This document shows positions 1-12,173 of a stretch of DNA of 64,000 bases, in pieces. The notes below the pieces were generated by a model. The model worked only from the letters and a program-made list of their open reading frames with translations, was not told the origin of the DNA and made no database searches. Source of the stretch: Monodelphis domestica (lineage: Eukaryota; Chordata; Mammalia; Didelphimorphia; Didelphidae). Each line of letters opens with the position of its first letter. Position 1 is the stretch's first letter. The stretch lies in contig NC_077229.1 in assembly GCF_027887165.1 (NCBI RefSeq), positions 349,700,416 to 349,764,415 on the forward strand, written 5' to 3'. A program made the translations under genes and the position numbers.

Positions 1-528
1 AGAAAACATTTTAAAAGGAAATGAAATAGGGAAAAAAAGGGTTTAAAAGTATATGTTACATTATAATAGGTTTTGCATTATTTAATTAAATGGCTAAAGG
101 GACACTGCCTGCCATGAAATCAATCAATGGATGAACTAAGATTAGAATTAAGAATTCTATTTTAGCAGAAAGTTATACTTCAAAAGATTTAAATTTAAGG
201 GCAAAATATAAAGATGCTATGTGCATGTATGAATTTAATAAGTGCATTTGTAGTAGAGAGATTGAATCCATAAGAAGAAACCTGAATTCAAATACCAGAT
301 GTGACAATCACTAGTTGTTTGGCTCAGGACAAGATACTGTACTTACCTAAGATCCAGTTTTCTCATCTGAGAAAGGGGTATTTAAACCCAGGGTATTTGG
401 GGAGGAGGGCACTTTCTAAAGCCTTACAAAGGGTTTCAGAGATGTGAGTCATTATCCTATTTAGCTATAATTAAAAGACATAAGAAACATTTAACCCTTC
501 TCATACCTAGGGAAAGGATCACATGTTA

Positions 529-708
<180 letters not shown>

Positions 709-1015
709 TTATAAATTTAAAAAATTTCATTTAAAACTCATTGGCTTACATATTAACATTTACATAGTGATATGCTGGAACTATAGAAATACATATTTGC
801 ATCAATATTTTCTTGATTTAAAAATTCCAAACTATAAAAATGCTATAGAAAAAAATGAAAGAAAGAATTACAGTATTTTCCCAAGGATCAATATCTCACC
901 AGTGTGAATCTTAAAATCTCTCAGACTTGTGAATGTTAAAAATTCTCAGACTCTACCTTAGAACATTTGGTTAAGACTATTCCCAATTTTAAACAATGAA
1001 GGTACTTGATCAGGA

Positions 1016-1790
1016 ATGTGAGACCTCTACTTCACCCATACTTAAGCATGCCTTAGGGGAAGATAAAGTTGTAAACTCCTTGATGAACAATGAAAAATAT
1101 TTAACCCATACTTAGTAAGGCAAAAGCTCTTAAGCTGTGCCTATTTTTAGATCTACTACAAAAGGGTGCTAAGTACCTATAAAGGTCAGGCAACTTGTAA
1201 AATTGCAAGTGGCAAAGAGGTGAGAACTTACTCAGAGGTTTTAGTCTACTCAGGTGTGAATTAAGAATGGTCTGTCCTTTGGAAAAACGTCTACTCGTTT
1301 TCCAAAGTGATTGGTAGATGTAAGAACTTAGGGGAGGTGACATAGGAGAAAATTAGCTTTAAAAAGGATCTCAGAAAGGGCTAAGGAATTTCATTCAGTT
1401 GGCCAAAAGCTGCCTTGAAGGGCTTGATGCCTGAACTTGATTGAGCTAGCTGAAGCTGAACACTAGAATCTTGCTTGGGACAAATCTTGTGGTGAGTGGA
1501 TAGAAGACTGACTGATCTCTCTCTTAAGGCTTAAAAGCCTAAACTGGCCCAGGATGGCCTATCTCTTTTTCTCATTATTTCCTCTTACCCTCTCTCTCTC
1601 CCTTTCATTAATTCCTCATTTGTATTAATTAAAATCTCTATAAAACCCAGCTGACTTGGGTATATTTCATATTTGGGAATTTTTCCCTAGTGACCACTTT
1701 ATATTTTGATTAAAATTAAGACACTGTCTTGAACCCATATTTCTGCGGTCACAGCTTAAGCCAACCACTCTTTTATCTGTAACAGTTTAT
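1016..1790 (+). mobile_element. LTR-like fossil in C5orf22 intron 2
   Basis: The stretch has the look of a retroviral LTR: a mixed-composition 5' part, a pyrimidine-rich run near 1560-1620, a TATA-like TCTATAAAAC at 1635 and an ATTAAA signal near 1710, then a short downstream part ending near CTGTAACA. No internal coding region adjoins it, so it would be a solo LTR. It is old and degraded; boundaries and family are uncertain. Confidence 0.35.
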
Positions 1791-1808
1791 ACCAACCACT
1801 CTTTTAAA
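1761..1808. repeat. Short direct repeat
   Basis: CCAACCACTCTTTTA occurs at 1761 and again at 1792, a 31-bp period, at the edge of the LTR-like stretch. Confidence 0.6.
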
Positions 1809-2039
1809 TGCCACACCAGAAAGGGGCCAGGGGAGGAGAGGGGGGGGGACACAGTGAAGGCTGGGGGGAATCCGTGGGCTTTTGTAAAAGTTAAAATAAA
1901 AGGAAATCTATAGTTATAGAAAAAAAATAAAACCTCAGCAAAATGAAGTTTGACTTAAATCAGATGCCAAGATAATGCAACATTAGGAAAACAATCAACA
2001 TTTAAATTATTTTAAAATGTTAAATGTGTCTCAGAGGAT

Positions 2040-2140
2040 AAAAGGCAGACACCTGAGTCAGGAAGAACTGAATTCAAGTGCCTCTAAAACAGATTTAGGA
2101 AAATCATTTAATCTTTCAGTCACTCAGGAATCTTTCTAAT
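2040..2140 (+). mobile_element. MIR-like fragment
   Basis: Short remnant: cctgagtcaggaagaactga and aaaatcatttaatctttcag. Confidence 0.45.
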
Positions 2141-3058
2141 AATATAAGCAGGGAGTAGAGATCTCTATGCATTTGCAGGGAGACTTGAGGGGAAGGGTTC
2201 ACTTACTAAGAATTCAAAATACCAATAAAATCACAGATCTAGACAAAAAAAATTATAAACAACTTGATTCTTATTAGTAGATGAAACAGAGCATAAAAGG
2301 AGACCACATTTAAAACATATAAATGTGTATTTGACCAAAAGTTAACACTAGAAATTTTCTTAATAAAGGAAGAATGCCTCCTCTACTGTTAAGTGACATA
2401 ACCCTACAAATGCTAACCCTAGCAGTAATGTAAAGAGAAAGAAACTAAAAGCATAAGCATAGTTAAAGAGACAAAAATAATGCCTATTTGCAAATAACAC
2501 AATGGTTTCCTTAGACAATCTCACAGACCAAAGAAACAGAGACAATAGAGCTCAGAGAAAGTAGAATACAAAATAAATACATAAAAACCAATAGCATTTC
2601 TATATAGTAACAACAAATACAAGAGAAAATATGCTAATTTGTTGTTTTCTAAGTAAATATGTGTTGATAGTGATTTGTTTCTATTTGAGTTTGACCCCAG
2701 TGATATAAGGAAACTCAGGAAATGCATGATCAGAAAAGAAAGTGAGTGCTCCAGTGGAAAGAGAGAGGATAGCAGATGGACAGTGTTCCACTAGAAGCAC
2801 AGACATATACAAAGAACCCAAAGAAGAACCAAAGTATATCAGATAATTCTTTGTGTGGGATCTTTAAAGAAAATGGAAGAGAGGATCAGAAGGAATAGAT
2901 GTAACAAGGGGGAAGTATCATTATGCTTAAGCTCACCCATCCAGTGAAATATTAATATACTGAGATTTCGGTGTAACTCAGAAACTAGGGATCACTTGTA
3001 AGAATTATGCATTAAACTGGTCATAATATGGGAAATGATGCATATTGAATATACATTA

Positions 3059-3271
<213 letters not shown>

Positions 3272-3731
3272 TTACTACAGACTAAGAAAAGCTTAACAGC
3301 ACAAAGAACTAAATTTTAAATGGGAGTAATATTACTTATTGCTGATGATGTACAAATGGCTATTTCTAAGTCAGTGCCCTTGTATTCCAGTCCTGTCTCT
3401 GTAAGCAACTTACTGTTATGATCTAAGAGAATCTTCAACTTCTTTGGGATCTGTCTCATTTATAAAATGAAGGTGTAGAAATGATAGCTCTCTAGGGCCC
3501 TTTTTAGTTAGAAGATTCTATTAATTCTGTACATAGAATGGTACATTTTACTACCTGATTCTTCTTCCCTCCCAATGTCCCTCAAGGATATATAGACCCC
3601 TGAAGGCTTAAGGCCAAGGCTTCCTAAAAGTATTAGTTCCAGACTTAGTGTAGTGACTACCATTTGAAGTGTCTAGTAAAACAAAACAAATTCTTTAATA
3701 GTTATTTTTTAAATGAGTAAATGAATCACAG

Positions 3732-3939
3732 TTTTTTTTTTGTTTTTTTAACCCTTACCTTCTGTCTTGGAGCCAATACTATGTATTGGCTCCAAGGCAG
3801 AAGAGTGGTAAGGGCTAGGCAATGGGGGTCAAGTGACTTGCCCAGGGTCACACAGCTAGGAAGTGGCTGAGGATTTGAACCTAGGACCTCCCATCTCTAG
3901 GCCTGGTTCTCAATCCACTGAGCTACCCAGCTGCCCCCT
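3732..3939 (-). mobile_element. CORE-SINE, WSINE1/SINE1 type (marsupial)
   Basis: Minus-strand copy with the poly(A) tail read as a T run at the left and the GGGGGCAGCTGGGTAGCTCAG head at the right. Flanked by an exact 11-bp target-site duplication ATGAATCACAG (3721-3731 and 3940-3950). The element has a tRNA-like head with a B-box, a CORE (GTGTGACCCTGGGCAAGTCAC) and a short tail. It lies in C5orf22 intron 1, sense to that gene. Confidence 0.92.
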
Positions 3940-4069
3940 ATGAATCACAGTTTTAAAAAGTTCAATACCATAGTCCTACTCATTGCTCCACTCAACCTAA
4001 GATCAAGATCTGAATACTAAGAAGGGAACCTATATTTTTTCTTTCATCTACAGGGAATGAAAGGGCCAT

Positions 4070-4640
4070 CTACAATGGATGTCTCCACTTTCTCACATCC
4101 TAAACCTTTACAAGTTGGCTTTTGATCATATCATTCTAAGGAAACTACTTTATCCAAAGTTACTAATGATCTCTTAGTTACCAAATTTAACAGCCTTTTC
4201 ACAATTCTCATTTTCCTACTCCTCTCTTCAGTCTTTAATAATACTGTGGACGATTGGATTCCAAATACTTATTAAATATTTACCGACTGATTGCAATGAC
4301 TGCTAAAAAGGACACATTCCTTCCTTATATACTAAACCGAGGAACACAGCCTCCCCTTGATATAGTTCATCAATTTCTGATAGTGTGTCTCACTCTGAGG
4401 AAATAAAACTTGCAATTTTGACCTATACCTCTGGGTTACTGGTAATTATTGGCATTACCTATTTAACTTCCTTCAGGACAATACTGTTATAACCATGTCC
4501 ATATTTTGCTTATTCTTAATTGTTTCAATGATAATTCCCCCTCAGACTGAAAGCTCCTTGATTGTGTTTAGCCTTTCTTTTAATTTGAAGCATTTAAGAA
4601 GTACCTAGTGCAGAGTAGACATTAATAAATGTTTTGATTC
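4070..4640 (+). mobile_element. L2 LINE relic, 3' part with internal loss
   Basis: Plus-strand L2: an RT-coding remnant (aaagttactaatgatctctt...), then the 3' end (gaaagctccttgattgtgtt, gtagacattaataaatgttt). Confidence 0.65.
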
Positions 4641-4737
4641 ATTCCTGACTCTAAGGCAGGAATCTATTCATTACCACGAAGGCCTTAACTTCTAATTCCA
4701 ACAAATCTCAAACAAAACTAATGTGCACAACCCCTAA

Positions 4738-5225
4738 ATCAATCAACATTTCTTAAGCCCCCACTCCATGTCAGGGACCATGCTAAAGGTTGAGGATACA
4801 GAAACACAAAGGACACAAAGAAGCTTAAGATCCAGTGGGAGATACAACATGCAAATAAATATCAACAAAGCAAGTTACGTATAGGCTAACTCATTAAGAG
4901 AAGGAAGACCCGGTTATTAAAAGGAGCTGGGGAAAGCTTTCGGTAAAGGGCGCGATTTCAGCTGGGCCTCAAAGGTAGCCAGGGAGGAGCAAGAGCCCTG
5001 GAGACTTGGAGACAGCCAGAGAAATGCTCGGAGCGGAGTCCGTCCTGTTCCGTTCTCAGAGCAGCCTGGAGACTAGTGTCCCTATGATTGCGGACGCGCG
5101 TGTGGCGGGAAACAGGACGGCAGAGAAAAAAGAACGAGCGCAAGAAGAGTTTTGAACACCCAACAGAACATCTTGTATTTGATCCTGAGGGTGACAGGCA
5201 GCTCTAGAGTTTACTGAGTCCGGGG
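4738..5225 (-). mobile_element. L2 LINE relic on the CpG island shoulder
   Basis: Reads as the reverse complement of an L2 3' end (aatcaacatttcttaagccc...tgaggatacagaaacacaaa, then gccagagaaatgctcggagc and cttgtatttgatcctgaggg). It still carries many CpGs, unlike the other L2 copies here, consistent with a long history inside an unmethylated island. Confidence 0.7.
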
Positions 5226-5298
5226 TCACAGGGTCGGAGTTGCGGTTTAGGCTGTCCCACTCCTGGCCCTACCTAACACGCCGGAGCCGCACTCTTAC

Positions 5299-5379
5299 CT
5301 CCTGGTGATCCTCCACTATCCACACGGGTAATTTGGGGTAGACTCTGAGGGGAGGCCGCTCGTTAGGGGAGTGAGTCAT
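5299..5379 (-). CDS. C5orf22: C5orf22 coding exon 1 (start codon)
   Basis: Reads MTHSPNERPPLRVYPKLPVW then IVEDHQE (27 codons, phase 0). The YPKLPVW and VEDHQE words match the human N-terminus; the first dozen residues diverge. The ATG is at 5379-5377 on the minus strand. The splice donor follows as GAG|GTAAGA at 5298. The exon sits inside the CpG-rich promoter region. Confidence 0.93.
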
Positions 5380-5556
5380 TTTTATTCGTGCTTAGAACTC
5401 CGAGGCCTCCACAGTTCCAAGATGGAACCTCAGGCTTGCGAACGTTCCATGGGAGAAGGTGAAAAAGGAGCAATCGGGAGAAAAAGAGAAGAGAAAACCA
5501 AGCACCCCAAGCTCTTGAGGAGCAAGAAAAAAGTAAGCGGAAATATTAGTTTTCAC

Positions 5557-5564
5557 CCGGATGT
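5557..5564 (+). promoter_or_regulatory. ETS-family-like site
   Basis: CCGGATGT, one base from the ETS/GABPA core CCGGAAGT and a tolerated variant, midway between the two divergent genes. Confidence 0.4.
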
Positions 5565-5602
5565 GGAAGAAGGAAAGGAGGGCAAATCTAGCCCAAATCG
5601 CT

Positions 5603-5634
5603 CCGCCCCATGAGGGATGCACAGAGCTGATTGG
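5603..5634. promoter_or_regulatory. GC box and inverted CCAAT box
   Basis: CCGCCC (SP/KLF core) at 5603-5608 is followed by ATTGG (inverted CCAAT, NF-Y core) at 5630-5634. The flank GATTGG fits NF-Y preference. The spacing ahead of the DROSHA start region is plausible. Confidence 0.4.
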
Positions 5635-5697
5635 ACTTTCCCAACTTCTCTCTTCCTGATGTGTCTGAGCCTTTCCCAATTTCGGAAAGAATTTGGA

Positions 5698-5707
5698 GCG
5701 CATGCGC
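5698..5707. promoter_or_regulatory. NRF1 binding site
   Basis: Perfect palindrome GCGCATGCGC, the core of the NRF1 consensus, placed just upstream of or within the DROSHA start region. NRF1 sites are typical of TATA-less bidirectional housekeeping promoters. Confidence 0.75.
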
Positions 5708-5729
5708 CTACCGCATGGCTGCCTCGCGA

Positions 5730-5903
5730 ACCGCAGTCCTGCCCTTTACTCCCTGGTTTCCTGTTCCGGAGGTGCTGATTTGCCTGCCGCAGCCTCTGCC
5801 CCACCAGGCTCCTCCCTGTTTTCCCCCTCTAGTGGCGGTGGTCGCGTTCGCGGTGCTCGGGCTTTCCCCTCAGCCGCCCAGCTCCCCCGGGGGCTCTCTG
5901 CAG
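5730..5903 (+). other. DROSHA: Putative DROSHA 5' UTR exon 1 (start approximate)
   Basis: GC-rich sequence downstream of the NRF1 site, ending in a strong donor CTCTGCAG|GTAAGAAG at 5904. The 5' end is a guess. If transcription starts upstream of 5715, the exon includes an ATG at 5715 (context ccgcATGG) that stays open to the donor (63 codons, MAASRTAVLPFTPW...). No homology to a known protein is recognised; it is treated as a possible upstream ORF. Confidence 0.5.
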
Positions 5904-6260
5904 GTAAGAAGCAAGGCCTTTGGACGGAGCCTGTTTGCGAGTCTGACCCTTTGGAAACTGCCGTTTCCCGGAGGCGGGGTTGGGGAAATGCTTGGGCGGG
6001 ATGGGGTCCAGGCTCGCCCCTCACCACGGTGGGGCCTTGAGCAATCCTCTGTCCTCTCCCGGCCTAAGCGATCCTGAAGATCCCTCCGGCTCGGAATCCT
6101 GCGACGTGCCTGTACCTATGTAGAGACTTGAGTTAGAAAGTAACCTGTGCTTTGCTTAAATAGCGGCGCGGGTTTGGGGGGAGGAGGGAGGAGAGAAAGA
6201 AGGGCTGGGAGGGGAGATTTGAGAGGAGTGAATTTCAGATTTCTTTTCTTTGATTCTTAG

Positions 6261-6319
6261 GTTGCCATGGGCAAAGAATTCATCACCCACTGGACAGCCT
6301 GCTGGTGATGAGCCTCTCT
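6261..6319 (+). other. DROSHA: Putative DROSHA 5' UTR exon 2
   Basis: Bounded by a good acceptor (tttctttgattcttag|GTTGCC) and a donor (CTCTCT|GTACGT). It holds an ATG in strong Kozak context (gccATGg at 6267), with a stop TGA at 6306-6308 that overlaps a second ATG as TGATG. Identified from splice motifs only; transcript data would decide. Confidence 0.4.
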
Positions 6320-6599
6320 GTACGTAGCTTGGTTGATCCTTGGAAAGCAGTCAGATTTTTGTTGCTGTTGCATGCATGCATTTTACATTAATGATTTCCC
6401 CATTAGCGTTAACCTTATATAAGGGGTCTTGCTGAAGAGCTGGGCCTGCTTTCCAGAAGGCTTACTTTTCTGGCGGTTGAGGGCAGGTAATTTCCTCCAT
6501 TCTCTAGCATAGTAAGTCTTTTAATTTTGTTAGATTTTGCAGACAAGAATTAGTTTATTATGCCTTTGGAAGTTTAATTTAGTGATCCCAAAAGTATAG

Positions 6600-6840
6600 G
6601 AGATGGAAGTGTTGGAATCAGAAAGACCTGGATTCAAATCCCTTCTTAAATACATAGTAGCTGGGCAAATCATATGACCTCACTCAGCTTCAGTTTCCTC
6701 ATCAATAAAATTGGAATGATAGCTCTTAACCTTTTCAGGTGTGGTGGGAATGAAATGAAGTAACTAAATGCTATATAATTATTATATCCTTATGCACAGC
6801 ATTGTCCTAAGCTTAGTATTATTATGTGTTCAGCCTCTCT
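6600..6840 (+). mobile_element. MIR/THER1-like relic
   Basis: CORE-SINE remnant: ggaatcagaaagacctggatt, cagtttcctcatcaataaaat, then a degraded tail. Confidence 0.6.
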
Positions 6841-7009
6841 TTCCTGATAGACAAGGCAGAAAGCTAAATACCAAAGAAAATTACTGTAAAGGCTTTTTCC
6901 CTCATGTAACAATTTCTCATTATTTATGATTCTATATACAGTATAGCCACATATTTAGTCTCTCTCCCGATCTTCCTTCCTATATTAACCAAACTGCCTA
7001 GTTGACATT

Positions 7010-7960
7010 TTAAACAGAATGCCCTCAAAATCAACATGACTCAAACTGAACTCATCCTATTAGAATATAAACTCCTCCAGAGTAGATACTGATTCTTTCT
7101 TTGTATTTGGATCCTTATTGCTTGGCACATTACACTTAGTAAATACTTGTTGACCTCTCTATTTCTGTTGATACTACTATCCTTCCAGTTAACTCAGGCT
7201 CACAGCCATGGTGTCATTTTTTTTTTTAAATCCATACGTTTGGTCTTGGAGTCAATACCATGTATTGGCTCCAAGGCAGAAGAGTGGTAAGGTCTAGGCA
7301 ATGGGGGTTAAGTGACTTGTCCAGGGTCACACAGCGGGGAATTGTCTTAGGCCAGATTTGAACCTAGGATCTTCCACCTCTGGGCCTTGCTCTCAATCCA
7401 CTGATCTACCCAGCTGTCCCCCATGGTGTCATTCTTGACTGACTCCTCACTCATTTATTCTGTATACCCCATCAGTTGTCAAATCCTGTGTTGTTTACCC
7501 CTATCCTCTTTCTGGGCCTTATGATGTTTTTCCAAACATCAAATGATTTTCCTAAAGTGTAGAGCTGATCATTCCTTTACTGAATAAAATTTCAGTGACC
7601 CTTTGTTACTTCAAAAATAAAATAAAAATTCTATTTGCATTATAGAATGTTTCATAACTAGTTTTATTATGTTACTCCCTTTCACATATACTATAATTTA
7701 GCCAAATTTGCCCATAATATATGAAATCCTCTCTTGCCTGGGTTTTACCTGGGTCCCAATGCCTAGAATAGACTCTCCTTATCTCTGGCTGTTACTCTAT
7801 AAGAATATGTTATTTTTCAAGACTCAACTCAAGGGCCATTTAAATTATGTCTGTCCTTATCTCTGCTGCTAGTGCTTTCCTGCTAAATTTACCTTGCATT
7901 TTTTATATTAATTTTTATCTAGTCTAGGACATTGATTGGTACATAGGTGCTCACTGAATT
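7010..7960 (+). mobile_element. L2 LINE relic, split by a SINE
   Basis: Plus-strand L2 3' sequence interrupted at 7206-7433 by a CORE-SINE. Typical words: ctcaaactgaactcat, attttcctaaagtgtagagctgatc, caagactcaactcaag. Confidence 0.65.
7219..7420 (-). mobile_element. CORE-SINE, WSINE1/SINE1 type
   Basis: Same family. The 13-bp duplication CCATGGTGTCATT flanks it (7206-7218 and 7421-7433). It is inserted into an older L2 relic. Confidence 0.92.
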
Positions 7961-8569
7961 CTTTTTAAGGAATACTAGTATATAAAATACTTCTCTTGTG
8001 CTAACTTTGTGAGATAGGAAGAATAAATATCATTAACCCCATTTTATAAATGAAGAAACTGAAGCTCTTAAGAATTTTTGCCAAAGTTACATGCGTAGCC
8101 ATTGGCAGAGATATACTCAAACCATGGTCTTCTAATTATAAATCCAGTATTTTTTATACTATAAATACTGTGCCCAAAGATGAGCATGTGAAAATGGCTT
8201 ATAATACTATGTTTATGGAGAAACATGTAGCACTTTGTTCATAGATAAGCAAGTAATAAAAACATACAGGGGTAAGCTCTGGACATACGTGGAAAAAAAG
8301 CATTTACTTTTGTGACCTTTGTTTTCCGTTTCCTCATCTGTAAAAATAGGGCACTGTCTTAGGTAGTCCAAAAAAAAAAGTATTTTATTTAGTGCCTCCT
8401 GTGTAGAAACGTGATGATTAATTATGGCCCTTCTTCTCATGCTTAAAATTTTAAAGCTTAAATTTTTTTCCCCAGATACTTTGAATCTTTGGGAGCAGTG
8501 GGTATTAAATCTTAGGCTTTGGGGAAACCAAGGAGTGATGGTGAGAGCTAAGTGCAGTATATGAATATG

Positions 8570-8602
8570 ATAGACCCAAAATAGACCCAAATAGACCCAA
8601 AA
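8570..8602. repeat. Short tandem of ATAGACCCAAA
   Basis: Three imperfect 10-11 bp units (tagacccaaaatagacccaaatagacccaaa). Confidence 0.85.
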
Positions 8603-8754
8603 ATGTAGTGTCACATAAGAAATGTCACTGAAAATGTAATGAGTAATTTGAGAGAAACATTTTATTTCCAGCTTGCATAATACCAAATTGTTTGAAATAA
8701 ATGTATGAATTTTCTGGGAGCTCATCTTTTTTAAACTGGCTTTTTAAAAAATTA

Positions 8755-9600
8755 ATTTTTCATTTTTTTTTGACATTCTATTCATTGCTGACTCTCACTT
8801 TATCCTTAACTATCAACCTTCCCTTGTAAGAAAGAGGAAAAGGGCGAAAAGCACCTTAGCTAAATAAAGGATTGTATTAAGTCTTACTTAATGCAGTATT
8901 TCATATTTGTTCCTCTACCTTCACTACATAGTGTTCAGTTTTTATTTTTCTTTAGGTTTGCATTCTAGTTGTTAAATATATTGTTTTATTGTTTCTGCTT
9001 CAGACAAGTGTGTCAGTTCATACAAGTCTTCACTTAGTTCCTGAGTTCTTTGCATTTTTTGTCTCTTATTGTATAGAACACTCCATTCCATTCCATTTCA
9101 TTGATATAGCACTGTTAATATGTTCTCTGAAAAGGGACACCTACTTTGTTTCCAGTTTTTTGCTACCACAAAAAATGGTGGTATCTGAATGTTTTGGTTT
9201 AAACTGGACCTTTGCTTCTGTCTTTGACTTGTTTGTAATAAATGGTTACCAGTGATATGGACATTTTAATTTTATTTTGGCATAATTCCAAATGATTCCT
9301 AGAATAATTCAACTAGTTCATAGCTTACCAAGAGCATACATATTAGTGTATGTGCCCTGCCTCATCTTCAGAATTGACTATTTCATCTATCATTTTTGCC
9401 AATTTTTTGGGTGTGAGGTGAACTCTCCAAGTTGCTTTAATTTGCATTTCTCTTGTAATTAGTGATTTGGGATCGTTTTTTCATATGATGGATAATAGGT
9501 CACAATTAGGGATTTGGTATAGTTTTTTATATGATGAATAATAGTTCACAATTGCATTTAAAATTATATCTTTTGACATTTATACATTGGAGAATGACTT
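8755..9600 (-). mobile_element. L1 LINE 3' region relic
   Basis: Antisense marsupial L1 3' portion. The tell-tale order is gtcagttcatacaagtcttc, cagttttttgctaccaca, gggtgtgaggtgaactctc, taatttgcatttctcttgta, attggagaatgactt. Diverged, no open frame of note. Confidence 0.65.
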
Positions 9601-9609
9601 TTGTCATTT

Positions 9610-10110
9610 ATATATAGTCACAGAATTTGAGAATTGGAAGGAACCTGAGTGGCCATGTAGTCCAGTCCCTAACTCCAAAATGTTGCATGCTAAGACATAT
9701 CAGAAAAGTGGTCATGTACCTTCTGCTTGAGGGTAAACCTACTGCCCTTTGAGCCAGCTCATTCTGCTTTTTTTACATTTCTAATTATTAAGAAAGCCTT
9801 TCTTGGCATTAAGCCTAGTTTTTTCTTTTGCCAGCTTCCAACCATGCTTTCTAGTTATGCCTTCTATAATCAAACAGAATTAAGTACATCCTCATCTGAC
9901 AGCTCTTCTAGTATTTTAGGAGATAGGTGTCATGTTTCCCTTCAGCCTCTTATCTTCTCTATGATAAACATAAGAATTCCTTTGATAGTTCCTCATTTGA
10001 TATGGAAAGAAGACTTATTAGTGTCCTTTTTAAGCTGTGACCCCTAGAATACAATACTTCAGATGAGATATCGCAAGGGTGATATTGGGATTGTCACCTT
10101 CATATTCTTG
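9610..10110 (-). mobile_element. CR1/L3-like LINE relic
   Basis: Begins cacagaatttgagaattgga...ggccatgtagtccagtccc and continues with ccttcagcctcttatcttct, the usual antisense 3'-end pattern of CR1/L3 elements. Old. Confidence 0.55.
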
Positions 10111-10839
10111 GAAGCTCAAGATTTAAGTAGACTTTTTACCTCCTTTATTATAGCTAAATTTCTAGATCTTTTGCAGAGCTTAGCACAGTGCCCGGCATGT
10201 ATTAGTTGCTTAAAAATTATAGATTGACTGATTTCAATGACTTGAAATGACAACAATGTCTTAGAGGGAGTCTTGTAACAAATAAGCATATCAAGCAAAG
10301 CAATTCTCTCATTAAAAAGAATAACTTTAAAAAACTTGTATGTAACAAATAAACATAGCCAAGCAAGACAAATCCATTCAGTGGCTATATCAAAAAAATG
10401 TCTTCTTGCTCATCTTGAGTATTTTTGTCAGGAGGTAAGTGTCATGATTTTCAATAGGTCTTCTAGAGATGTGATTGGTCGGAACTTTGATCAGAATTTT
10501 TACATCTTTAAATTTGTTTTTCTTTTCCTTACATTGTCGTACTTTTATAAGTTGTTACATGGTAGTAATCAATTCCCACTTCTCAAAATTCACTGAAATA
10601 ATCTCTTCATTAATACTATATTTCACCTACATACCACAATTGACCCAGCTATTCTGCAGTTGAGAATTCCAAAATTCCCATTTTTAACTTTTTTTTTCCT
10701 TTTCCTCTTTTGGGATTAGAAAATTGATTTTGCTTAGCCTGTTCCTTTCCAGATATTATTGCACTTTGTAACCTATTTTCTCACCCCTGTCAGAGTTCCT
10801 GTTGAAATCGATGCATTTCTCACAAATTGTGTTATTTGA

Positions 10840-11290
10840 GTATGATCAACCTATAGTTTTGGGGGACTCTCACTCCTTAGATGGAGAAATGAAGGCAGTG
10901 AGGAAAGGGTTTATGAAATGGCTTCCTCACTACCCCTTCCCAAAGTCCTTGAATTACTTGAGGGAGACAAAATGGAGATCTCCCCTCAGTCAAGTCTTGC
11001 CCCTTGGTGGCTGTGCCCTCACGGGTGGTGGGGAAGTCTTCTCTACAAGGAGAGGTATGAGGGACCTCATTCCGGATATGTGCTGCTTTAGGGTACTCAC
11101 AAGCCTTTCCCTCCTATCTTCTTGAAAACTGGCAACAAGATGGAGTCTGCCAATGGGCTTACTCTCTAGATGTAAATAAACGAGTTTGAATTCACTATCT
11201 GACTGCTTATTTGATTTAATTGCTGATTGAGGTAGAGGGTAAAGGTTAGAGGAGTTGTAGGTCATCCTAAATCTCTTTCTAAATAAATCT
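10840..11290 (+). mobile_element. LTR-like fossil
   Basis: Higher GC than its surroundings, with AAGATGGAGTCTGCC followed by an AATAAA-type signal near 11176 and a T-rich downstream part. Resembles a solo retroviral LTR; edges and family unresolved. Confidence 0.3.
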
Positions 11291-12126
11291 AATTACTGAA
11301 ATACAAAGTTTTCTCATAGCCAGGAGAGAGGTAAAACAGGGGAGAACACTGCTCATTGATTTGAGTCCAGTATCTCAATAGTTCATGGAATGAAAGTTTT
11401 TGAAGAAATTAGGTTTCTTGACAGGAACAAGCGATGTTTTTAACAGAAACAGTCTTTTGCTAAAAGCTCATGTTGCTTGTGCACTGCCTTTTCCTATTCT
11501 TATCCTATGTTCTGTCCCACCAAAATAATAAGTTCCTATCTTACTATCTTACTCTATCTAGGATTCTATCTACTATGCTAAGAAAGGAATATAGGAAAGG
11601 ATAATACAAATTGCATTACAATGTTGCAATAGGTGAACAATTTTTGTAGCAGCAAACAGGTTTTTCTCAAATCCAAATGAGTAAATTCAATGTAACAATA
11701 CAACAGTTTTCTTATTAATCATTTGTTATATTATGCTAAGCTATATATGCTTTTTCTATTTTATATGTTAACCTACTCATGTTTACAAAATAATTTTAAG
11801 TTATGCTATTATTTTATTCAGTTATCTATCTTATTTTTGTTAATATCACATCCAAAATATAACAATATAATATAGTCTTATCCTAAGCTGTCCAGCTAAA
11901 AAAACATAACTTTTCCCTAGTCCCCATCTGTTTCCCAATGCTATTATTTTAAAGTGGTTAGTTGCTATACAATTCTATAGGTTAGAATTTTTATTAGTAA
12001 GTTTTATCTACTTTTATGCATATATGATACAAGTATGTACATATTTTCAAGGTTTTTTTTTTCAGTCTTGCATAGAGATTTTAGCCCTACAAGGACATGA
12101 TAGATTAAAAAACTCTATAGACTTAG

Positions 12127-12173
12127 GAAATATATACATTTATATATATATACATATATATATATTTTGCACA
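12127..12173. repeat. (TA)n-rich microsatellite
   Basis: Alternating TA/TACATA units. Confidence 0.9.

Larger units (their letters stand above)
5000..6180. promoter_or_regulatory. CpG-rich bidirectional promoter of C5orf22 and DROSHA
   Basis: The only CpG-dense stretch in the window, standing out from the AT-rich introns. It spans C5orf22 exon 1 and the inferred DROSHA exon 1. About 320 bp separates the C5orf22 ATG (5379) from the NRF1 palindrome at 5698. No TATA box is seen. Transcription start sites are not visible directly, so the boundaries are approximate. Confidence 0.85.

Noticed and set aside
5631-6077. 148-codon plus-strand ORF and overlapping ORFs on both strands in the CpG island
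   Set aside because: GC-rich DNA has few stops and no protein similarity was recognised. The 5715 ATG onward is kept only as a possible upstream ORF, because it crosses a strong donor at 5904.
8213-8725. 170-codon minus-strand ORF
   Set aside because: Composition is random-looking, no family is recognised, and it lies in an intron.
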